Shown: positions 6,738 to 11,137 of the stretch, in pieces
How positions within the stretch are numbered: position 1 is the stretch's first letter
Layout: every line of letters begins with the position of its first letter
Origin: an uncultured Eubacterium sp.
GTDB lineage: Bacteria > Bacillota_A > Clostridia > Lachnospirales > Lachnospiraceae
Reading direction: 5' to 3'
Assembly (NCBI GenBank): GCA_947653505.1
Contig: CANTHI010000067.1
Coordinates: 1 to 11,137 of the forward strand
DNA length: 11,137 nucleotides
Notes under the pieces: generated by a model
Databases searched by the model: none
Seen by the model: only the letters and a program-made list of their open reading frames with translations
What the model was told of the DNA's origin: nothing
Position numbers and translations under genes: made by a program

Positions 6738-7880
6738 ATGAGGATTATATATATTGTTTTTGGAGCGGCCTGTATTTATCTGCTGCAGAAGCTGTTATAT
6801 CAGAAGTACTGGAACAAAAACCTCATGGCGGAGGTACGGTTTACGCAGCATGCAATTATGGAGCAGGAGGAAGGAGAGCTGTGCGAGACGATTGTGAATC
6901 AGAAATGTCTGCCGCTTCCCATGCTGCGGGTGAAGTTTGAGGCAGACCGGCATCTGGATTTTATGCAGGAAGGAAATATATCGGTTACAGACCGCTGCTA
7001 CAAAAATGATATTTTTTCTGTCATGATGTACCAGAAAATTATACGAAGATTAAAGTTTAAAGGCATTCGCCGTGGATTTTATACCATCCGGCAGATCAGT
7101 GTAGATTCAACAGATTTGTTTATGGAAAAGCATCTGGGGATGGAGCTTGCATGTGATACCAGCATCTATGTTTATCCGGGGCAGGCAGATACAGGACGTC
7201 TGCTGATTCCGTATCAAAAGATGATGGGAGATATTCTGACCAGACGGTATACGTATGAAGATCCATTTGAATTTCAGGGGATCCGTCCTTATATACCATC
7301 TGACAGTATGCGGGATGTGAACTGGAAGGCCACAGCCCGTACGGGAGAGCTGCGCACCAATCTGCATGGCTATACAGTACGGCAGGAAGTCTGTCTGCTG
7401 CTGAATCTGGAATCTGAGTCGATGATGGAATATCAGCAGCTGCGGGAAGAAAGTATCCGCATTGCAAACAGTCTTTCCGAGATGTTTTTGACACAGGGAA
7501 TCCCTGTAGGAATTTATAGCAATGCAAAAGATCTGTTGAGCGGCAAACCGATGGATATTATGCCGGGTGCAGACCGGCAGCACCTGATTCAGATCCGGGA
7601 GAGCCTGGCCAGACTGGACCTTTCACAAAAAATGGCGGAATTTGGAACGTTTGACGGACAGCACGAGATCCATTCTTCTAAAGATTTGCTTTATGTGATG
7701 ATCTCCACATCACAGAGGGAAAACGTCCGTACGCTGTTTGCAAAGCTGGCTGCGGATTCCTGTGGCAGTTATTGGATTCTGCCGCTGCATCCGTGGATGG
7801 AGCAAAAAACGACTCCTGTGAAACAGGGTACGATTGTGCGGTGGGAGGTGGAGCAGAATGCGTCGGGACGAAATGTATGA
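6738..7880 (+). CDS. DUF58 domain-containing protein
   Basis: This 380-residue protein has one N-terminal membrane segment (about residues 2-20, IIYIVFGAACIYLL) followed by a long soluble part. The DUF58 signature is clear: EFQGIRPYIP (178-187) running into NWKATAR (195-201). DUF58 proteins have a von Willebrand A-like C-terminal region and typically sit between a MoxR AAA ATPase and a membrane transglutaminase; their biochemical function is not settled. The downstream partner is present here in altered form and no MoxR is visible in the window. The start is uncertain. ATG 6738 is preferred because it begins just before the membrane segment and has GAGG 12 bp upstream; GTG 6711 and ATG 6720 are in frame but lack a ribosome site. 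The last 23 bp overlap the next gene, suggesting translational coupling. Confidence 0.85.
   Translation: MRIIYIVFGAACIYLLQKLLYQKYWNKNLMAEVRFTQHAIMEQEEGELCETIVNQKCLPLPMLRVKFEADRHLDFMQEGNISVTDRCYKNDIFSVMMYQKIIRRLKFKGIRRGFYTIRQISVDSTDLFMEKHLGMELACDTSIYVYPGQADTGRLLIPYQKMMGDILTRRYTYEDPFEFQGIRPYIPSDSMRDVNWKATARTGELRTNLHGYTVRQEVCLLLNLESESMMEYQQLREESIRIANSLSEMFLTQGIPVGIYSNAKDLLSGKPMDIMPGADRQHLIQIRESLARLDLSQKMAEFGTFDGQHEIHSSKDLLYVMISTSQRENVRTLFAKLAADSCGSYWILPLHPWMEQKTTPVKQGTIVRWEVEQNASGRNV
7843..7848 (+). promoter_or_regulatory. Ribosome binding site inside the DUF58 gene for the next gene
   Basis: GGGAGG lies 9 bp before ATG 7858, inside the final codons of the DUF58 gene. It favours 7858 over a TTG at 7834 and an ATG at 7873, which lack a good site. 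Confidence 0.7.
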
Positions 7881-9108
7881 GGATCTGCTTGCGCTGGGAA
7901 TGAAAGGCCTGATGGTGCACAGTCTGTTGTGTGTGATTTATAATATTGTTTCTGAAAAAACGATGCAGATGAATCTGCAGCTTTTGATTTTATATATTCC
8001 CATGCTGTTATTTGCTGTAATCCGCAGAAAATGCAGGAAATATTCCTTGTTTTTGCTTTCACACATTCTGATAAGCGGCGTTTTTGTGCTTTGTTTTCCG
8101 GCTATGGAGGAGCGTATTGTGATCGGAGGCGGTGCTGCTTTTCTGGCACTTGCTTCTATGCATGTGCGTCTTTCAGATCCGGATCCGGATGCCGGAGAAG
8201 CGTGTCCTTCGATTGCATACCTGATTTTATTCTTTGTATGTTATCTGGCAGCGTGGCAGGGGAATCGTGTACAGGTAATGAAAATCTGCTATTATGAGGT
8301 TTTTTTATTTCTGATTTTATTTGTCGTATATCAGAATCTTTCGGGAACAACGGACTTTCTGGAATCGAATGAAAGAATTGAAAATCTGCCTGTAAATCAG
8401 ATGAAAGGCATCAGCCGGATTCTGCTTGGTATCTTTCTTGTATTTTTCATTGCAGGAATGCTGCTCACGCCATATCTTCCGGTAAGCAGTCTGGCTGACG
8501 GAGCCGGCAGACTGCTCCGGATGCTGATTCGCAGGATACTGATGTGTCTTCTGTGGATATTTACAAGAGAAGCGCCTCACATGGAGTTTTTTGAAGAAAG
8601 CACACAGGGAGAGATGCCAATGGCGGAGGGCGGAGAAACCTCTGCACTGGCGCAATTTTTATCGTCGCTTCTGGTTACTGTTGCCGGTATTCTGCTTGCA
8701 GCAGGAATGGTATATCTGCTGGTCAGGACTTTTTATGAGCTTTACCGTCGGTTTTATGAAAAGCATCCCCAGACAACAGATGACAGCGAGTTCTTATGGG
8801 AAAATCCTCTGAAAGTACGGATTGTAAAAAACAGGCAGAAAAAGCAGTTACAGGCAGAAAAGGGAATCAATCAGAAAATCCGTCATCTGTATAAGAAAAA
8901 TATCCGGAAACAGTTTGGTGGCAGAACGCAGATTCCGGCCACAAAAACCACAACCGAACTGGAGCAGATGCTGATGGAAGAAACGGATGAGACCTGGGAA
9001 CAAAAAGTGCAGAGAATACGCTTGTACCACAAGGCACGCTACAGCCAGTATGAATGCAGCAAACAGGAGCTGGAGACTATGAAACAAATATCAAAAAGTA
9101 AAAAATAA
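7858..9108 (+). CDS. Multi-pass membrane protein, TgpA-like without transglutaminase domain, with DUF4129-like tail
   Basis: The protein has 416 residues. Hydrophobic segments lie at about 15-30, 40-55, 62-80, 86-101, 117-133, 145-160 and 186-204, with a further weak one near 222-236, then a long one at 268-290. The rest (about 291-416) is basic, charged and probably cytoplasmic. In position and layout it matches the third gene of MoxR-DUF58-transglutaminase loci: an N-terminal membrane bundle (DUF3488-like), a segment outside the membrane, a last helix, and a DUF4129-like tail whose RLYHKARYSQYECS stretch (388-401) resembles the YxxARYS motif of that tail. The segment between the membrane bundle and last helix is only about 30 residues (237-267), too short for a transglutaminase domain, and no Cys-His-Asp set is seen there. 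It overlaps the DUF58 gene by 23 bp. The structural description is confident; the family link is moderate. Confidence 0.72.
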   Translation: MRRDEMYEDLLALGMKGLMVHSLLCVIYNIVSEKTMQMNLQLLILYIPMLLFAVIRRKCRKYSLFLLSHILISGVFVLCFPAMEERIVIGGGAAFLALASMHVRLSDPDPDAGEACPSIAYLILFFVCYLAAWQGNRVQVMKICYYEVFLFLILFVVYQNLSGTTDFLESNERIENLPVNQMKGISRILLGIFLVFFIAGMLLTPYLPVSSLADGAGRLLRMLIRRILMCLLWIFTREAPHMEFFEESTQGEMPMAEGGETSALAQFLSSLLVTVAGILLAAGMVYLLVRTFYELYRRFYEKHPQTTDDSEFLWENPLKVRIVKNRQKKQLQAEKGINQKIRHLYKKNIRKQFGGRTQIPATKTTTELEQMLMEETDETWEQKVQRIRLYHKARYSQYECSKQELETMKQISKSKK

Positions 9109-9136
9109 AACAAAATAGAATAGTATGCTTACAAAA

Positions 9137-9171
9137 CGGACAGATTCATATGATCCTGCACTGACTGTCCG
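9137..9171 (+). repeat. Perfect 7-bp inverted repeat between the TgpA-like gene and spoVT
   Basis: CGGACAG (9137-9143) and CTGTCCG (9165-9171) flank a 21-base spacer. There is no T-run after it, so it is not a standard terminator. It sits just before the putative spoVT promoter and could be an operator or a weak transcript-end structure; its role is unknown. Confidence 0.45.
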
Positions 9172-9180
9172 GTGGCTTCA

Positions 9181-9210
9181 TGTATAAAAGTCTGAATTTT
9201 ACAGATACTA
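9181..9210 (+). promoter_or_regulatory. spoVT: Putative sigma-G (forespore) promoter of spoVT
   Basis: TGTATA (9181-9186) and GATACTA (9204-9210) are 17 bp apart, close to the sigma-G consensus TGnATA / CATACTA with one mismatch in the -10. The expected start near 9217 gives a leader of about 36 bases before the ATG. In Bacillus subtilis spoVT is known to be transcribed by sigma-G, which fits. The site was found by eye. Confidence 0.6.
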
Positions 9211-9252
9211 CAACGGCATCAAGTAAAATCTGTAAATGGAGGAATTTTTCAT

Positions 9253-9801
9253 ATGAAAGCTACAGGAATAGTCAGACGGATAGATGATTTGGGGAGAGTC
9301 GTCATCCCTAAAGAAATCAGAAGGACTTTACGGATTCGTGAAGGGGATCCTTTGGAAATATTTACGGACCGTGAAGGCGAGATTATCCTTAAAAAGTACT
9401 CTCCGATCGGCGAACTGAGTGAGTTTGCTGGACAATATGCCGAATCATTGGCGCAGACGACAGGTATGCTGGTATGTATTACAGACCGTGATCATGTCAT
9501 AGCGGCTTCCGGAAATGGAAAAAAGGATTTTGAAGGCAAGCCAATCAGCCATCAGCTGGAATGTATTATAGAAGACCGCAACAGTATGGTAGCCAGCAAG
9601 GAAGAAAGTGAATTTGTTAAAGTGACATTAGACGATAATGGAGAATATGCTTCTCAGGCGATCAGCACGATTATTTGTGAAGGTGATGCGATCGGTTCTG
9701 TCATTTTATATAATAAAGACGAAAAGACAAAAATGGGCGAGACGGAAAGCAAGCTGGCCATGACCGCAGCGGGATTTTTGGGCAGGCAGATGGAGCAATA
9801 A
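9253..9801 (+). CDS. spoVT: Stage V sporulation protein T
   Basis: This 182-residue protein is close to the usual SpoVT length (about 178 in Bacillus subtilis). Residues 1-52 form an AbrB-type swapped-hairpin DNA-binding domain, with the family-defining block ATGIVRRIDDLGRVVIPKEI (residues 3-22) and the RIREGDPLEIF strand. Residues about 56-180 form the GAF-like C-terminal domain of SpoVT, including MLVCITDRDHVIAASG and GDAIGSVILYN. SpoVT is a tetrameric transcription regulator made in the forespore; it activates or represses sigma-G-dependent genes late in sporulation and affects germination. GGAGGA (9238-9243) lies 9 bp before the ATG. A sigma-G-like promoter lies upstream and a long hairpin terminator follows the stop, so it is likely monocistronic. 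Its presence indicates a spore-forming or spore-lineage host. Identification is very secure. Confidence 0.97.
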   Translation: MKATGIVRRIDDLGRVVIPKEIRRTLRIREGDPLEIFTDREGEIILKKYSPIGELSEFAGQYAESLAQTTGMLVCITDRDHVIAASGNGKKDFEGKPISHQLECIIEDRNSMVASKEESEFVKVTLDDNGEYASQAISTIICEGDAIGSVILYNKDEKTKMGETESKLAMTAAGFLGRQMEQ

Positions 9802-9873
9802 GCTTATCAGGACAGCAAAATCGAAGATAAGGGAGAGATAGTTAAATTGAAAATCAATTAACCGGAAGTAAGT

Positions 9874-9925
9874 AACTGCCGCAAAATAGCACAACCGGAT
9901 CAACATGTTATTTTGCGGCAGTTTT
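9874..9925 (+). terminator. Long hairpin terminator after spoVT
   Basis: An 18-bp stem with one G-T pair (left arm 9874-9891, right arm 9906-9923; core ACTGCCGCAAAATA with its exact complement) closes a 14-base loop. It is followed by a short T-run (9922-9925). It starts 73 bases after the spoVT stop. The T-run is short, but the stem is long and perfect. Confidence 0.8.
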
Positions 9926-9982
9926 ATGTCGGCAGTCAGCGATGCACCTGGCATTGCTCCATATGCACGAATTTAAGCAGAT

Positions 9983-10018
9983 AAGTGTAACATTTACATT
10001 TCATAATATGTTACATTT
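9983..10018. repeat. AT-rich palindrome with repeated TTACATTT between convergent genes
   Basis: TGTAACAT (9986-9993) and ATGTTACA (10008-10015) are exact inverted copies. The stem extends outward to 11 bp (9983-9993 with 10008-10018) with one G-T pair. TTACATTT occurs twice in direct orientation (9994-10001 and 10011-10018). It lies between spoVT and the lipoprotein gene, both of which end here, so a weak terminator for one of them is the simplest reading. No strong T-run is seen on either strand. The rest of the gap (9926-10050) shows nothing else. Confidence 0.45.
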
Positions 10019-10050
10019 TGGCTATTCATCGTTATTTCAGCAACGCCGTA

Positions 10051-11091
10051 CTAGGCGTCTTCATGCCGGGCATCTGTTTCAGTAACATCGGCATGATCCG
10101 TTAAAAATTTCAGCGCTTTATCTTCCAGAACCTGTGTACGGATTTCTTCCTCCGAATAGGTATTCAGAAATTCTTCCCTGGATTCGGTTTCCGTCTGTTC
10201 CATGTAATGCAGGATACCGTTCTCGTAATCCTCATCACTTAAGGTAAGATGTTCATTTTCGATAATCGCATTAATCACGAGTGTGCGGTAAAGTGAGGAC
10301 TGGATTTCCTCCTCGACATCTTCCTGTGTCAGCTCCAGAAAGTCATAGACGTCATCCAGATCTTCCATGCCGAATATTTCAAGGTAACTCAGATAGGCAT
10401 TGTGAATCGTTTCTTCTGCCTGCTTATAATCTTCTTTTTTATATTGCAGGATACTGGAGGCATCGATCACCTGCTGGAGCAGATTTTCTTCCAGTTCTTG
10501 TGTACTTTCCTCCTCATAGAGTTCCAAAAGTTCTTTACGGGCCGCATCTGAAAATTCCTGATACGAATGATATGCAGTATTTTCGCTGAGAAAAGCATCG
10601 GTAGGCTCCGGCAGGAGCTCCTCCTGAATATCAGTCACACGGATCTCAAAATCTACCGTCTTTCCGGCCCATTCCACATCTACAAAATCAGAATCAAAAT
10701 CCAGGGAAAAATTCAGCTCATCTCCAATGGAAACACCCGTCAGCTTCTTATCAAATTCTTTTCCATATTCTTCGGCACCGATGGTAAAATCATACTTTTC
10801 CTCCTGTACGACAACAGAACCATCAATGGAAGCTTTAAAGTCTGTCTGGACATAATCTCCGGATTTGGAAGCACGGCTGACAGACTGATAATCGACAAAT
10901 TCCGCCATTACTTCATGCATCTGGTTTTTGACAGCTTTTTCAGTCACGATATAATTTTTCTTTTCCGCTTTCAGTCCTGTATATGGGGCAAGGGATACGT
11001 AATCGTTTGTGTAGACTGCGTTTGCAACAGGTTCATTTTTGGTTGTTATCAGTGAATTGCTGCCACAGGCAGTCAGTATACAGGCAGCCAC
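10051..11091 (-). CDS. Trigger-factor-like peptidyl-prolyl isomerase lipoprotein, 5' end irregular
   Basis: From a GTG at 11091 the frame encodes 346 residues. A lipobox, LTAC (residues 6-9), marks lipid attachment at C9. An FKBP-like domain follows (about 76-157: GDYVQTDFKASIDG...WAGKTVDFEIRVTDI), then a long acidic helical region (about 164-335) that resembles the trigger factor C-terminal chaperone domain. It is thus likely an extracytoplasmic foldase on the outer face of the membrane. The start is abnormal. GTG 11091 has no ribosome site and leaves only eight residues before the Cys, with no positive charge. The frame upstream meets TGA at 11098-11100. Before that TGA, GTG ACT AAA TTC (from 11112) would complete a plausible signal peptide, so a nonsense change, a sequencing error or decay is possible. 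The body of the frame is intact. It converges on spoVT. Confidence 0.75.
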   Translation of the reverse strand: MAACILTACGSNSLITTKNEPVANAVYTNDYVSLAPYTGLKAEKKNYIVTEKAVKNQMHEVMAEFVDYQSVSRASKSGDYVQTDFKASIDGSVVVQEEKYDFTIGAEEYGKEFDKKLTGVSIGDELNFSLDFDSDFVDVEWAGKTVDFEIRVTDIQEELLPEPTDAFLSENTAYHSYQEFSDAARKELLELYEEESTQELEENLLQQVIDASSILQYKKEDYKQAEETIHNAYLSYLEIFGMEDLDDVYDFLELTQEDVEEEIQSSLYRTLVINAIIENEHLTLSDEDYENGILHYMEQTETESREEFLNTYSEEEIRTQVLEDKALKFLTDHADVTETDARHEDA

Positions 11092-11137
11092 AATTGTTCA
11101 GAATTTAGTCACAATTTATCCAGTAAAGTATGTTATA

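Noticed and set aside
9842..9861. Small ORF (TTG AAA ATC AAT TAA) after spoVT
   Set aside because: Four codons inside a local AT-rich inverted repeat between the spoVT stop and its terminator; no sign of coding.
10043..10058. ACGCC/GGCGT hairpin at the end of the lipoprotein gene as a terminator
   Set aside because: The stem is only 5 bp, it overlaps the stop codon and is not followed by a T-run.

Overview
The window looks like chromosomal DNA of a spore-forming Clostridia bacterium, most likely of the Lachnospiraceae type. The evidence is a near-complete SpoVT (forespore regulator), purine-rich Shine-Dalgarno sites, a class B sortase, an InlB-repeat surface protein with a CAP domain, and a trigger-factor-like lipoprotein. 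Base composition is moderate, with AT-rich intergenic regions. No insertion sequence, phage gene, tRNA, rRNA or CRISPR array was seen. No stretch longer than 300 bases lacks a gene.

Left part (1-2405, + strand): the C-terminal end of a class B sortase, then a large secreted protein built as signal peptide, CAP domain, InlB B-repeat, Ig-like domain, InlB B-repeat and Fn3-like domain. A strong intrinsic terminator closes this unit. Next (2413-3947, +) comes a sigma-A-like promoter and a two-gene unit: a short NfeD membrane protein and a zinc-dependent phospholipase C family protein. A D-2-hydroxyacid dehydrogenase (3967-4911, -) converges on it and shares a divergent promoter region with the following operon.

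Central operon (5094-9108, +): a SpoVB/YtgP-type MOP flippase, a DUF58 protein, and a multi-pass membrane protein with a DUF4129-like tail. The last two resemble the familiar MoxR-DUF58-transglutaminase locus, but the transglutaminase domain is absent from the third protein and no MoxR ATPase is visible in the window. All three are predicted to act at the cell envelope.

Right part: spoVT (9253-9801, +) sits behind a sequence matching a sigma-G (forespore) promoter and ends in a long hairpin terminator. Facing it on the minus strand is a lipoprotein with an FKBP-like and trigger-factor-C-like architecture (10051-11091). This is probably an extracytoplasmic foldase. Its start is abnormal: the lipobox is intact, but an in-frame TGA interrupts what would be the beginning of the signal peptide. 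The nearness of a foldase, spoVT and a SpoVB-like flippase recalls the mfd-foldase-spoVT-spoVB neighbourhood of other Firmicutes in rearranged form.

I did not find a convincing new defence or mobile system. The points most worth a second look are the stripped-down DUF58/TgpA-like module joined to a flippase, the interrupted lipoprotein start, the NfeD-phospholipase pair without an SPFH partner, and the putative forespore promoter of spoVT.
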